From contig PCDI01000001.1 in NCBI GenBank assembly GCA_002778195.1, positions 620,001 through 684,000 on the forward strand: a stretch of 64,000 bases of DNA, in the 5' to 3' direction. Position numbers and translations under genes: made by a program. Below the pieces are notes generated by a model that worked only from the letters and a program-made list of their open reading frames with translations, was not told the DNA's origin and searched no databases. This DNA comes from Raffaelea ambrosiae. Its lineage: Eukaryota; Ascomycota; Sordariomycetes; Ophiostomatales; Ophiostomataceae. Shown piece by piece: positions 23,843 through 35,673 of this stretch. How positions within the stretch are numbered: position 1 is the stretch's first letter; every line of letters starts with the position of its first letter.

Positions 23843-26380
23843 GGTGGATAAGTGGTCTAGCTACCCAGACAGTTGGGTCGGAAACGGTTTTGTCGATGCT
23901 CCTGTCGGAGTAGCCAGTCAAGGCAAGATCGCAATACGGGGGGCGGTTTCTTGGAATGCTGATATTCCGGGAGAGACTGCTGTCTTGGAAGACTGGGTAA
24001 AGGATGGGATCTCACGAGCCGACAAAAAGGGGGGACTGAATAGACATGAAATACAAAAAAGAGGAGGGCCGTGTGGATGGCTTTGTTGTTTTCTCCCTTT
24101 TCTTTTTGGTTCGCGTTTGCTTCTTTCGGGCTTCTTTTTGGGTTTCTTGGCCAGCTCCTGGGGACTGGTTTTCCAGGGAAGATGCCTGCAAGTTCCACTC
24201 CACCTCCGACAATGAGCTGCACAGTCGCGACGAGGAAAGCAGAGGAACCAGGGCGCGTAGGCCGAAATGCGGCTGGTGCGCGCGGGCAAGGCAAAATACA
24301 AGGTGTGCCTTTTGCCTTTCCTGGCTGGCCGTGTTGATCTCACAGACCAGGGTGACGGCAAGTGTAACGGATTGACGGCACTGGAATGGGCTGGTCCCGC
24401 GTTTCCGCTATGGGCGGGGAAAAAGAAGTCAACAAGCCAGCAGGCACAAAATGCCAGAGCGGTCCGGTTGTGGTTTGAACAGCAAGAGGGCGACTGTCCA
24501 GAATGCAGGTACGCGTCCGATCGCCAGCTAGGATGCGCAAGGTGCGGTCGAGAAGGTCGGTCGCGGTCGTGGGGTGTTGGGGGCGTGCATATGCGAGCAG
24601 TGCATGCAGTGTATACCGTGGGTGGGCAAGCGTTGTGTTGTTGCTGTCTTGTTGTCCTGTTGTTTTGTGACGTTGGTTGTCGTTGGCTGGTTGTTTCGAA
24701 TGGCTCTATGTAAGTATTGTCAGAGAATAAAGTGCGGGTGCTGGGTAACCTATTTATTCATCTGAGAAGCTGGTGGTGTCTGTGTCGATGCTCGCTTTCA
24801 GCCTCTATCCCAAACAAAGACAAGCCCCCCGTGGCAGAGTATCCGTTTCCCTTGAGCTCAGACTGAAATAGCCACAGGCATTCCCAGGAACGACTTCCAG
24901 GGCCGTCTGTTGGCCGTTGTCGTCGGCCGAGGATTGCGTGGAGACAGCAACGGGCGGCTGCTTTGGTTGGCTGGTGTTGAGTTTTGGTTTCTTGACTCGT
25001 GGGGTTTCCCTGGACCCTGGCTCGATTTTGAGGCGGCACTGCCTCCTCGGATGCTCACTTGGATGGTGAGGGTGGCTGTCGGTTCTCGTGTGTTCTTCCA
25101 CTTCCCAACGAATCAGAACCGAAGCCGTTGGCGTTTTTCTTGTTTCGCTCTCGCTCAGCTCGTTTCGTAGCTTCGCAGAAACAACAACGGGTTGCGGCCG
25201 GCGCCGCAGATGGTAGCGGTTGTAGTGTTTGGTTGGTTACCGTTTGCGGAGAGCGTCTAATAGTGTGTTTTCTTGGTACCTCGTTTGAGGAGGCCCTTTT
25301 TTGCGCGAGACGAAGGGCGGCTCTTATTCGAAGCAAAATGGAATGATTGGTGGTCAGTGAATGTTAGGCCACAACAATTGTTCGCCCACAACGCGAAAAG
25401 GCAAGAGCGACGCAACGGGCACCTTCCTCTCTTAAAACCTGCGGGCATCGAAAGTTCTGTGCGGCCTAACATCCTGACATAATCCGAAGCATCATCCCAT
25501 CCTACGATCTCTGTCTGCCATCAAATTAAACACTGCAAGGGGTCACAGGGGATCACATTGTGCACAGGTACATGCAGAATCCATCTTGCCTCACAATCCC
25601 GTTCGCTGCCCGTCTTGCATGCTGTGGCATGGGGCGCGTCTGGGCGTTCAGCCACACGTCCCTTTGATCACGTCCTCATACAAAGTAGTGCACGTCTATG
25701 TCTGACGAGCATCGACAAAAGAGTCCTTTTTTTTGGTATTTTGCTCTCTTCTGGCCAGCCTCTTTGACCCAAACATCAACGGCCCTTCGTCCAACGCTCA
25801 CTCGCACCCCACGTTCTTCTTCTGTTTCACTAGCATGGGAGAGTTCTGTTTTAGGCTTCGTCTACTAGTCTGTTCACTATTAGTGGGGGACGAAAATGGA
25901 ATAATAGACGGCGGTCCCTGTTTCATAAGCCTGCAGCGTCCATAATCCCCTGGCTCTTAAAAGCGACCCTGGTACGGCGATGTCCCCGCGTTGCATGTGC
26001 GCAAGGCCAGCTGCCCCTTTTTTTCATCCCGTCTTCTTCCTAACTGCAATCATGAAGGGGCGTGCACGGTCCATTTGCGGTGGTAAAGTGTGTTGGCTTG
26101 ATTGCTGCCCATAGCGAAGTACAAAAGTATCGTAGGCCAAGAGGTCGATGGTGGGCGCAAGAGGTTACATTGCAGTATGGACGTATCTTGATCCCAATTC
26201 CTGCTATGTGATTGGTCACTGGAATTGGCACTGCTTGCTGCCAACTGCTGTCAGCTGTCACAGCGACCCCACCACCCGCAGTCCACAGTTTTGGCAAATA
26301 GCGCGAAACGGCTTCTCACCTCAACCTCAGCCAAGCAAGTCCGACGGAACAACAACGAGGCATGCTGCACTCGCCAGACT
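23843..26380. promoter_or_regulatory. Long divergent intergenic region
   Basis: A 2.5 kb gap separates the start at 23842 (minus) and the start at 26381 (plus). Frames here are short, overlap on both strands and carry no recognised domain. It probably contains both promoters and leaders. A stretch near 24460-24540 looks faintly tRNA-like in one frame, but I could not fold a tRNA there. Otherwise I see nothing specific. Confidence 0.45.
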
Positions 26381-28141
26381 ATGAAGGGGCGCGACGACGC
26401 TTCTTCTGGGAGTAGCAGCAGCAGAAGCAGCATCAGCACCAGTATGTCTGGCAGCAGTGGCGGCGGTGGCAGTGTCGGTGGAGCTGCCACCTTTGGTAGC
26501 AATGACGCGGAAATCTTGCCCGGCATGCTACCGGGGATCTTGCCGGCCGTGCCTGTAGGCGCAACACCCGTGATCCCCGACAAGAAGGATCACCGGACGA
26601 ATGCGACCACCGCCGCATCCGCCGCCGGCGTGCGTGCTCTCACTGCCCAGGCCCTCCAGTTCTACTTCCGCGCGCCGGCCAAGGCCTTCTTCCGCACCCG
26701 CGTGGACTACCTGGCCTATGCGCGCGGGCCCGATGGGACCCTCTCAGCAGACGGCGGCAGCAACAACGGCAGACATGCCGCTCATCACTTCCGCCGGTGG
26801 CTCCGCGGCACCACCCCGGGCGTACTGGCCACGGCCATCAAGCGCTATGGCTGGTCGGTCGTGCCGGACCAGGTGATGCCCCCGCTGATCGCCAACATCG
26901 GCGTGGCTGCCGTGCTCTACACTAGCTACCTACACATCCTAGCGGCGCTGCACCCGGAAAGCGGCGAGGCACGCAGGCGCGTGTTTCCCCCTCCGGCGCC
27001 GTCCGAGACATTCACGGCCGGGTTCCTGGCGGGCAGCCTGCAGAGCCTCGTGGCAGCACCGCTGGACGCCATCCAAGCACGGTACGACCACACCGCGCCG
27101 CCGATCGTCGATGCCAACAGCGGCAAGCCACAGAGCATGTGGGCGTTTAGCTACAACAAGCTGCGCGAGATTGGGCTGCGGGGCATCTTTGCCGGCTGGG
27201 GCTTGTCCTTTTTGAAAGACAGCTGCGGCAGTGCCATTTTCTTTTCCGTCTTTGAATACGTCAAGGCCCAGGGGTACTACCACTTTGTGGCCTACTACTA
27301 CGGCGCGCTGGATGACAGCATGGTGCTGGCCCAGCGCAGGCGGCAAGACGCCTTGGAGGAGCGACGCGAGCGGCGGAAGCAATGGGTGCAGCAGCTGCAC
27401 AAGCCCGTCGACGAGAAGAAGTCGCCCGCCCCACAAGAGTCCCAGCACCAGCAGCACCAGCAGCACCAGCATCACCATCACCTACACCACCACCACGACG
27501 GTCTGGACTCGTTCTCCTCCTCCTCCGAGCCCAAGGACGATGCGGACACCTCTCTGCCGCTCGTCATCCGCCCGCACTACACTATCGAGCCCATGTTCTT
27601 GCTGTTGGCTGGCATCAGCGCCTCCTTGACGCAGCAACTGCTCCTGCACCCGCTGAGTCACATCCAGGTTGTCCACTGGGACTTGCTGGAAGACCTGGAT
27701 GCGGCCGCCGAGGCAGAGAAGAAGTATGTCTCGGAGGCCGCCGCCCGTACTGTCATGGCTGCAGGCGGTGGCTCGACGACCGCCCAGGCCGCCGCCTGCT
27801 CAGTCGCGAGCAGTCGCTCTCTGTCGGGCTCTGGCAAGACGGCCACTTGTCCGGCCGCCACGCCTCCTGGCCGCGAGGTTTTCCGGGAACGAAGTTTCCA
27901 CGTGTTCCGGACGTACTACCACGCCTACCAAGAGACGTGGCGGCGGTGTGGCGAACAGGCTGTGCAGGAAGGGCGGACACGGACGGCCTGGCTGTACAGA
28001 GGCTTCTGGTGGAATGCGATCCGGCAGGTGCCAAGCACCAGTGCTGGATTGATCATCTTTGAGTTAGTTCGGCGCAAGTACGGCATGGCGGATGACGGTG
28101 TGCGCATCAGCCAGGACGGGTATGATATTTTGCTCACATAG
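26381..28141 (+). CDS. Mitochondrial carrier family-like protein with His/Gln-rich insert
   Basis: A single exon of 586 residues from the first in-frame ATG at 26381. The Ser/Gly-rich N-terminus is followed by carrier-like repeats. The clearest signature is PLDAIQARYDH, matching the Px[D/E]xx[K/R]x[R/K] motif after a transmembrane helix (TAGFLAGSLQSLVAA), then GLRGIFAGWGLSFLKDSCGSAIFF. A second likely unit is LLAGISASLTQQLLLHPLSHIQV, and the protein ends WLYRGFWWNAIRQVPSTSAGLIIFE. Between them lies a loop rich in Gln and His (27440-27500). Members move metabolites across the inner mitochondrial membrane; the substrate is not predictable because the repeats are divergent and the protein is twice the usual 300 residues. 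An upstream intron with another start is possible, since the frame stays open to 26225. Confidence 0.75.
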   Translation: MKGRDDASSGSSSSRSSISTSMSGSSGGGGSVGGAATFGSNDAEILPGMLPGILPAVPVGATPVIPDKKDHRTNATTAASAAGVRALTAQALQFYFRAPAKAFFRTRVDYLAYARGPDGTLSADGGSNNGRHAAHHFRRWLRGTTPGVLATAIKRYGWSVVPDQVMPPLIANIGVAAVLYTSYLHILAALHPESGEARRRVFPPPAPSETFTAGFLAGSLQSLVAAPLDAIQARYDHTAPPIVDANSGKPQSMWAFSYNKLREIGLRGIFAGWGLSFLKDSCGSAIFFSVFEYVKAQGYYHFVAYYYGALDDSMVLAQRRRQDALEERRERRKQWVQQLHKPVDEKKSPAPQESQHQQHQQHQHHHHLHHHHDGLDSFSSSSEPKDDADTSLPLVIRPHYTIEPMFLLLAGISASLTQQLLLHPLSHIQVVHWDLLEDLDAAAEAEKKYVSEAAARTVMAAGGGSTTAQAAACSVASSRSLSGSGKTATCPAATPPGREVFRERSFHVFRTYYHAYQETWRRCGEQAVQEGRTRTAWLYRGFWWNAIRQVPSTSAGLIIFELVRRKYGMADDGVRISQDGYDILLT

Positions 28142-29097
28142 ATTTTTTTTCACTGCTCAGCCTTTTTTCTTCTTTCCTCTCTCTCTCTCTCTCCTCTTTG
28201 GGCATTAGAAGGCGTCGATTTGAAGCACCACTTTCCTCTTTTACGGGTTTGCATATACACACATTGGAGGAAATCCCATTTGGATGGAAGCAATAGACAT
28301 GAAGATCTGCGTGATTTTTTGTACTTTTTCGCGTAAATATCAATACAAAACAGTTGTCTCATACTTTCCGGAGGTGTATTATTCCAATTCTGTTCGAAAA
28401 TACTCGGATGTTGTTTGATATCCAAGAGAGAAAGCGTTTTGTTGCTTCATGACCACACGCCTTTTATCCTTATGTCTGCTGTTTCTTTTCAACTTCTAGA
28501 GGCAACCTCCGTCAACTTTCTTGACATGGTTTCAGTCCCCAATGGATCTTTGTCTCGATTTCTGATATCCCCGAATGCCTTGGCAAGCGATTGATCCAAA
28601 ACCTTGTCCCGCTGATTACAGATGGCCATCATACCATTGTCGAGTATCGATGGAAGTGGCTTAATATCTGGCTCAAGTGTTCATACACACATATACACAT
28701 TTGTATTCATATCGAATGATTCTTCTTTCTTTGGTATTGTGCGTCTTGTTTTAAAAAATTTGTTAAAAAGATGATAACACAAATATGTTCAAAAATGTAT
28801 TTGTGTTTGGCAGCCTTTTTGCTTTCATTGTTTAGCTTTGTTTACTAATCTTAAGAGATTGCAGACTGGCGTACCAGCCATAAACGAGTACCATAATATT
28901 TTGCATAATTCTTCTATATGCATCTGGCATCTATATCTCATAGTTTCTTGAAAATTCAAATCTGTTTTTTTTTGCAGTGCAGTGTATTGCCATACAAATA
29001 CGGACCACGACGACAAGGCATAGAATCCCTCCCCTTTGTTTTTGTCCCTTTCGCTCATATGTTCCACGGGAAGTCTGCAGAGTTTGCTTGGGGTTTA
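28142..29097. other. Convergent A/T-rich intergenic region
   Basis: Almost 1 kb of A/T-rich sequence lies between two convergent stop codons. It contains a CT microsatellite at about 28179-28196 and no coding signal. Confidence 0.6.
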
Positions 29098-30656
29098 TCA
29101 GATGCCACGGTAGCTTGCATGCATATCGTTGTACGACTTGGGCCCAGTCGGCGCCGTGCTCGAGATTTCCATCTCGTGCTTCACCTGTACGCGAATGGCT
29201 TCCTTCTTGTTGAGTGGCTGTTCGTCCTCCATGGACCCCGTGTAATCCGACCTCTTGTCCGATCCGACGATCATAGTTGACGGCCCGTACTTGTTGTGTT
29301 CGTCATTCAGTCTCTCGAAGTGGCTGTTGGGCTTGACTGGGTTGGACTTGACACCACCGGTGCCGCCGAATGTCACCAGCTCCGTCGGGTGTCGACTGCT
29401 GGCACCGGATTGTTTTGTGATCTCGGACGAGCTCGCCATGCTGCCGAACTTGCTGGATATCTTTACGAGAAGCGGCCGTAGGGTCGGGAGACAGCCGCTG
29501 ATGCTGCCGCAGGCAGTTTCCACGACGCACCAGGTGCACGCGGTGGCGAGGGTGACTATACGCAGCAGAACAGGGCAAGGTTAGTAGTAAATCAGCCATG
29601 TTTTCCCCTCTGTGACTCCAGATATGCCCCCCAACCGCCTCGTTGTTCAGGCAACTTACAAGTCGTGTCGTTCTGGTCAAACTTCATGATGGTCGTAAAC
29701 CGATAGATGCTGGCGAAAAGCACACTGAGAAATATACAGTCAGTTCCAACAACACTCATTGTATTGATGTTCCGTGGATGTCCAGGGGAGGGAGATAGAC
29801 GGAAGACCATACAAACTTCCCAACAAGAACATGAACAAGATTGAGGCTTTTTGCAACGTGTTGATGCGCAGCTTCAACACCTGGTGAACCGGCATGCAGA
29901 GAATGGCCACGTCGCTCAGGATATTCGGAATGGCATTGCCGATGAAGGATGCCCGCAGGTTGATGCAATGACCGGGCTCCCATGGCCGCCACGCCGTGGA
30001 GATGGGGTTGCACTGGAAGATGCAGACCAGCACAATGGCCAGCCACCAGCCGACGACCGTGGCACCGATGATGGCCGCCGTCATACGGAAACCGCGAGAC
30101 GGAAAGATGCGCAGATACATGAGCAGGACGGAGATCTTGTTGAACATAACGCCGGTCACATAAATGCACTCAAACGCTAAGAGCTGCTTGAAGAAGAGCT
30201 CCATTTGGCCCAGACTAAGATCGGAAGCATGGCTGCCGAGCCCGGCGGCAAGCACTACGAGGCTTGTTTAGCAAAAGACTGTACCTGGGGTTTCTTGAGC
30301 CAGCCCTTTTTTTTTTTTTTTCGTCCTCCTGCTTCATCATGGAACTCACTTCCGTAGTTGATGCCTCCAGCAGTATAGGCACCGCCCTAGTCAAATGAAT
30401 GTTTAGCCGATGCATGTCCAAAACAAATTCTGTGTCTTCTGTTAAACCACTCCAAATTGAACAGACTCACCAGGGCAGCCAACATCGACCAGTCATCCCA
30501 GCCATAGAGACCGCCAACTGTGTACCGAGCAGCAAACCGCAGCGCCACGAAGACAGTTGCAAGCACCAAAAGAGTCGTGGTGATGTTTCGGAGTCCCGGT
30601 GCCTGCAAGTTCACCACCTCGGCGCGGTAGTTGAGAGAAGAGGGAGTTGTCTCCAT
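29098..30656 (-). CDS. PTH11-like seven-transmembrane (rhodopsin-domain) membrane protein
   Basis: Minus-strand exons 30656-30471, 30386-30350, 30254-29813, 29724-29660 and 29555-29098 give 395 residues. Hydrophobic helices include ITTTLLVLATVFVALRFAARY, GGAYTAGGINYG, FECIYVTGVMFNKISVLLMYLRIF, MTAAIIGATVVGWWLAIVLVC and SILFMFLLGSFVLFASIYRF. Conserved landmarks of the fungal rhodopsin/SAT4 domain are GWDDW after helix 1-2, CNPISTAW, and FTLATACTWCVVETACGSISGCLPTLRPL at the last helix. The donor GTATGG at 29812 was chosen because it alone gives the conserved LLGSFVLFASIYRF. The C-terminal tail of about 110 residues is hydrophilic and presumably cytoplasmic. Family members sense surface or chemical cues in plasma membranes; the ligand here is unknown. 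Confidence 0.85.
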
Positions 30657-31668
30657 CTTGACTGGTAAATGCTCTATTGTCGAGTGAGACGATTCGGAAG
30701 AAACAAGTAGACAAATTCCATGACGATCCAAGACGACTGGAGTTACTTAAAGGCTGCATATTCGACTCATAGGGCCTGGATCTGGAGCCTCTCCCTCTCC
30801 TTTCCCACCGGCTTCGTACGGTGGTTGTCCCGCGGATGTGGTAAGTTGCAGCAATAGCGGGTAGTACCATGAAGGATACGCAGGATACCAGAAAACAGGT
30901 GACCGTCGTTGTAATCACAGAAGTGGAATGGCAGGGCCTGGCGAAGAAAGGCCAATGGATTGTGCTTGAGAGCGAGGAAGGGGGCTGCAAAACAATAGTC
31001 CCCTGCAGGGCGTGTATGGGCAGGGTGCCAATACAAGGGCAGAACTCCCAGAAAAACCAAAATGGTGGTACGGAGCACCCCCGTAGGCACTGTATCTTGA
31101 CTAGCACAGGGGCGAAGGAACGACCCCTCGTACGTATTTCACCCACAACGGCCGGCCCTGGTCTGCATGAATGGGACTATGTAGCAGCACCAGTGCACAT
31201 AGCGCTCGGAAATACTCAGGAAATCCAATTCGGCTTCAACTGGCCACCGCTCTCTTGGCCAAAGAAGAAGAAGCTGGGGGAGGACGTACCATTTCCTACG
31301 TACGTAGTTAGTAGCATTCCTGCAGAGACAAATCAGCTTTCCCACTTGATCCCAGCCTCTCAGTCTAGCTCAAACATGGAGGTCCTGGTCAAGAGGACTT
31401 GTATGATACAGATCTGCACCTATATATGACCTATCTCTTTCCTCTTTTCCCTCAAGATGGCATTGGAAAGCGCCTCGTCCTCCTTGACCGACGAACGTGA
31501 ACTCAAAACTTTCTCTTTCTCTTTCTCTTTTTCTTTTCCTTTTCTTCTGATTTTTCTTCTCCTTCCCCTTGTCCATATAGCCTCGCTTTCGTCTGTTGCT
31601 CTTCTTAGACCAGCGTCCAATATACCCCTTGCAAACAAATTTAGCTTTCCTCCCACTTGTTTATCACC
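30657..31668. promoter_or_regulatory. Divergent promoter region with CT-rich tract
   Basis: One kb between divergent starts. A perfect 12-bp palindrome CTACGTACGTAG lies at 31296-31307, another TACGTA at 31131-31136, and a strong pyrimidine tract (CTTTCT repeats, about 31508-31565) precedes the hydrolase start, a common feature of active fungal promoters. Confidence 0.5.
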
Positions 31669-32710
31669 ATGGCGTCCAAGCCGGTCATCGTCTTTTCTCC
31701 TGGTGCTTGGCACCCTGCGTCCTGCTTCGACAAGCTCCGAAATGCCCTGGAATCGGACGGCTGGACCACTGATGCCGTGGAGTATCCCACGGTCGGCGCC
31801 GAGCCCCCCAACAAGAGCGTGGCCGATGATGCGGCCGCCATCCGCGCAGTGCTGACACCCCTTGCAGAGCAGGGCAAGGAGATTGTCCTGGTGGTGCATT
31901 CGTACGGTGGTGTGGCAGGTGCCAACGCGGCCCAGGGCCTGGGGTGGAAACAGCGTGCAAAGGAAGGCAAAAAGGGAGGCATCACCCTGTTTGTCTATCT
32001 TTCGGCGTTCGTCACCCCGTATGGCAAGACCCTCAAAGCTCTGTTGGGCGGCCAATTTCTTCCGTGGATGAAATTTGATGTTCGTATATTGTTTTATTTT
32101 GTTTTTCTCGCCCTGTTGTCCCCTCTCTCTTGATGATTGGAGTTTTCTTTTTTCCCCCGGCCACGTAGAGGGAGATACAATAAGTAAGGCAAGGGAAGGG
32201 CAGAGGATGGTGGACATAAACGGCGCAGCCCCCTTTGATTTGGTTGGGGGGAGGCGGTGTTTCTGCGAATATGTTTCCCAGTTCAGCCCTGTCCTACCCT
32301 TATCCTACCGTCCCTGGCCCCATTCCATTGCTACGCTATACACACACAGCTAACCACACCAAAAGGGTGACTATTCCCGCGCGGAGGATCCGGAGAAGAT
32401 CTTCTACCACGACCTCAACGAAGTGGACCTCAAACAGGCCCTTGCTACCGTTACGCACCAGTCTGCCGCTGTTTTCACAGACGCCTCCGAGTACGAGCCC
32501 TGGCATGAAATTGATTGCGGCTTCATCATCTGTGAAGAGGACCAGGCCATTCCCATGCCTATCCAAGAGCAATTGGCGAGTCAGCTGGGACCGGAGGCAT
32601 TTGTGGAACGTATCAAGTCTTCACACTCGCCCTTCTTCTCGATGGTACCCCAGATGGTAGCCATCCTGGAGAAGGCGGCCACGTTTGGACACGACAAGAT
32701 CGCTGCCTAG
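31669..32710 (+). CDS. Alpha/beta hydrolase (AB_hydrolase_6-like)
   Basis: Exons 31669-32079 and 32366-32710 join in phase 0 (MKFD-GDYSRAED) to 251 residues. The start sits in an ideal context (caccATGg). The N-terminal strand-loop KPVIVFSPGAWHPASCFDKL and the nucleophile elbow VLVVHSYGGVAGANA (Ser at about residue 83) are typical of small cytosolic esterase-like hydrolases related to plant methyl-salicylate esterases. The likely acid and His are in the second exon (CEEDQAIP; SSHSPFFSMVPQMV, a usual catalytic His position). The exact substrate is unknown. The intron is long (286 nt) with a GCTAAC branch point 13 bases before the acceptor. Confidence 0.82.
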
Positions 32711-33693
32711 GGAAACACTGAAAACTGAATGGATCAGAGAATCATTTTTTGTACAAGCAAACCACCAATTAGAACCGCAAGACTGTTTTCTTTTTTCATA
32801 ATAGCATAAAGAACGCGCTCAATTGTTTGCTATTCTACGAGCATTTTCTTTTCTCTTACCTACGTAGTAGAACAGGTTCGGTGGGGGGCCGAGCACATCC
32901 CAGGTCCCCGGAATGCTAACTCCATATTACGGTCAGCCGTTCGACAGTTACCAACTTGTGCACGGACTCAGACGTTGCGGGCGGGTCCGATTTATTGGAC
33001 TCTGACACCGAGGAAAGTGGGCAATGCACGACTGGTCGTAAGATTGTACGTACCTGGCCAGACAGGTCACAGGACGGGGGAAGAGAGCGTCTTTCCTCTG
33101 GTTGGGTTACCTTGCTGATCAAAAATGCTACAGTACTACCATGTAAGGGTGGAGATGGGTTCACGACGCATTGACTGGCGGATATATACCCTTCAAAGTC
33201 GTTGCTTCTTGCTTTAATTTGTTGTCAACCAAAGCTTGCCAGAAAACCATAGCCTGCTATGTAGTATATGTCAGTAGGATGCGAATACTGGCTACAGGCA
33301 TATAGATGCCACCCCAACATGGTTCATGCGTACATAAGCGGTAAGTACAATGCAACGACACACCCCTTTCTACATAGTAGTGCAGTATATTCTCTCCAAG
33401 GACAGTTACGAGGAGTGCATACCCAAGGCCGTTGGTTTCCTTTGTCTAGCACTTTTCTATGCGGCCACTCTTGTTACCGAGCAGATTGAACAATTGATAA
33501 ACTGGTCTGACATTGTACCAATACGAGTGCACGTTGCAAAATAGTGATTAACTAGGGATGCCATATAGATAGAGCAGGCTTGTCTTTTATATGGACGATA
33601 TGTTCCCGTGTCGTGTGTACCTCCAGGCTTCAGGAGGAAACAGACATTGCGGACTAAATGGTAGGAATCTTGGCAATTTTGTCCGTCGACCAT
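32711..33693. other. Gene-poor interval, no gene recognised
   Basis: About 1 kb of low-GC sequence. Palindromic TACGTA-centred motifs occur at 32860-32867 (CTACGTAG) and 33046-33053 (GTACGTAC). No coding, RNA or transposon signal was recognised. Confidence 0.5.
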
Positions 33694-34796
33694 CTAGTTC
33701 TCTGGGTCACCCCGATTCTCTTTTCGCCGACTGATCCGTCTCACCCATTCCTCAAAAATAGCCAACAAGGCAATCGCTACCGGGCCACAAACCGCCGCAA
33801 GCATCCCGAAACCCAACACTTTGGCACCGAGTACCAGGTCCCGAAACATGCCCACGATAAAAGATGTCAACACGAGGGCACCGAATATGAGCGCAATGGT
33901 CCATACCGTAATGAACACAACACGTCGTCCAAAGTTCCGATATCACGGAACTATCCAGAGCCTGCTTTCATATTCCCTCAGAGACGAGAAGACAAACATG
34001 ACGAGGATTAACAGCAGCACCACGGCCGCGAGAATAACCACAACGCCAAAGAAGTCATAGAGCAGACCACCCAAGTCCCGAAAGCGCGATTGCATACTAA
34101 GCACGCCGGCGGAGAGGGACAGCGGCAAGAATATTGTGGCCAGAATTGTCAGGGTCTTGACGTCGCCCGATTGGTTCATGTCCCTGGAAAGATTGAGCAG
34201 TTGGACACTGTGGTCTTGGCTTCCAGACATTGCCGCAAGACGAGCTGTGACTTCCCTGGCACAGCCTCTAATCTCTGCGGACAGGACTGCCAGCTGACTA
34301 CGGCGGTTTGGGAGATCCGCGTGATTCGGCTGTGGGCGGTGGTGGCCGGGGTCGTTCTCGCGGGCCAAGACTACTTCGAGCAGCGACTCGACAGTTGCTG
34401 CGATTTGATTGCCCGCGTTGGCGAGTTGCCTGTAGAGCTGAGAATCGGCCACGATGACTTTCAAGGTCCAGCGCCGCATCTCGACCTTCTGGGGGTCCAC
34501 AGCGGCCAAGTGAGGGGTCGCATAGTCGTGGATAAACGTGTGTAGGAAGTCGGCAAACACATTGAGATGGGCGTGGTAGAGCTGCAACATAATCGTGGAC
34601 CTGATGTTTGTCGACGTGCGGACGCAGCATTATACATTATCCAGTCGCTCTATCTCGTTCTTGAACTTTTCCGTATACGCCATGATTTCCTCGGGTCTTC
34701 CCTCCCTTATGACACTGGTAGCTGCTTTTTCGTCTCCATGTGCTATGAATATGATATTCACTATTCCGACGTTAGCTGTTGCGCCAATTATACATG
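33694..34796 (-). pseudogene. Decayed CorA-like membrane protein gene
   Basis: Reading minus, a frame encodes IVNIIFIAHGDEKAATSVI, then EEIMAYTEKFKNEIERLDN, a 54-nt intron (34635-34582), then LYHAHLNVFADFLHTFIHDY and VEMRRWTLKVIVADSQLYRQL. The CorA-type membrane end follows (DMNQSGDVKTLTILATIFLP, LSLSAGVLSMQSRFRDLGG). After SRLWIVP the frame hits TGA at 33945-33943, then continues in the same frame as YRNFGRRVVFITVWTIALIF and a further hydrophobic segment to 33694. No intron can remove the stop, as no AG lies nearby. The N-terminal half of this family is absent upstream of 34796, where sequence turns A/T-rich. Truncation plus an internal stop make a pseudogene the best reading; a shortened functional protein ending at 33943 is the alternative. 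Confidence 0.65.
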
Positions 34797-35673
34797 AAGC
34801 AATACAAAGTTGTTTTGTATTTTTTTATTTTTATTTTTATTTTTTTGAAGGGCTCGAATACGAAATGAAAATAAGGGAAAAAAGGAGACAAAAAAAGGCG
34901 TGGAAAGAAATTCGGGTACTGAAATTGTGAAAATGTTCTCTGCGTTGGTGCTTTCCACAAGACGTGGCGTTTCTCAATCCAATGGCAATACTGCTTGGAC
35001 TTAAATAGGTGTCAGACTAGTTGTAAGAGTTGATGTTTCCCCCAGAATTGTTCTTATTGTCCTGTATTTGGTCGACTGAATACTGGCTCTGCTAACAAGA
35101 TTCAAACGCGGCATCTGCCGGGCTCTCGATAATTTATTTCAGTATGTAGGATCTTTCCCTGCAAAAAAACCATCGGTAAAGTTCAGAGGTCCCCAAAAGT
35201 GCGAATGATTCCAAAGAGCCGTTGTTTAATGCTGTGAATTAGCGTACGCAACGGCCCGTAGTGGGGCTGTGCCCAATCGGAGCTGTCAATGCCCTCCCTG
35301 TGAACGCCAAAGCCCATCTTTCTCGCCAATCGGAGTGGCCACTGACTCCGACCGCTAGACAGAGCCGGCCCCACTCCGACTCCGATGATGAGGTGGTTGA
35401 TTCTTGGTACCTGCATTTCGTGTTCCGGGGGGCACGGCCGGGCAGAAAGAAATGGGCAGTTCTGTACGAATCGTGTCCATTCCAACTCTTGTCTTGCTCT
35501 TCTTCTGACAAATATGTCTTCTCAGCCACCTTCCCAGGAGAGGAAGGCCAGAGTCGGGCACTTGGAATGAGTGTTCTTTCCTTTATTGTTGCCCTATATA
35601 TACTGTCCCAGTGTTCGGCTACTTTGGATGCTGGTGCCTCTCTATAAGCCTCTTGCCAGCGAGTGTCCATTAC
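34797..35673. other. Intergenic region, no gene recognised
   Basis: A/T-rich sequence with T-runs (34810-34850) next to the truncated CorA-like end, then the likely promoter and leader of the MFS gene. No additional coding signal. Confidence 0.5.

Noticed and set aside
24340..24540. Minus frame containing DRTRTCILDSRPLAVQ, a phrase often produced by translating tRNA antisense
   Set aside because: I tried to fold a tRNA here on both strands; the T-arm and acceptor stems do not pair and the B box is degenerate.
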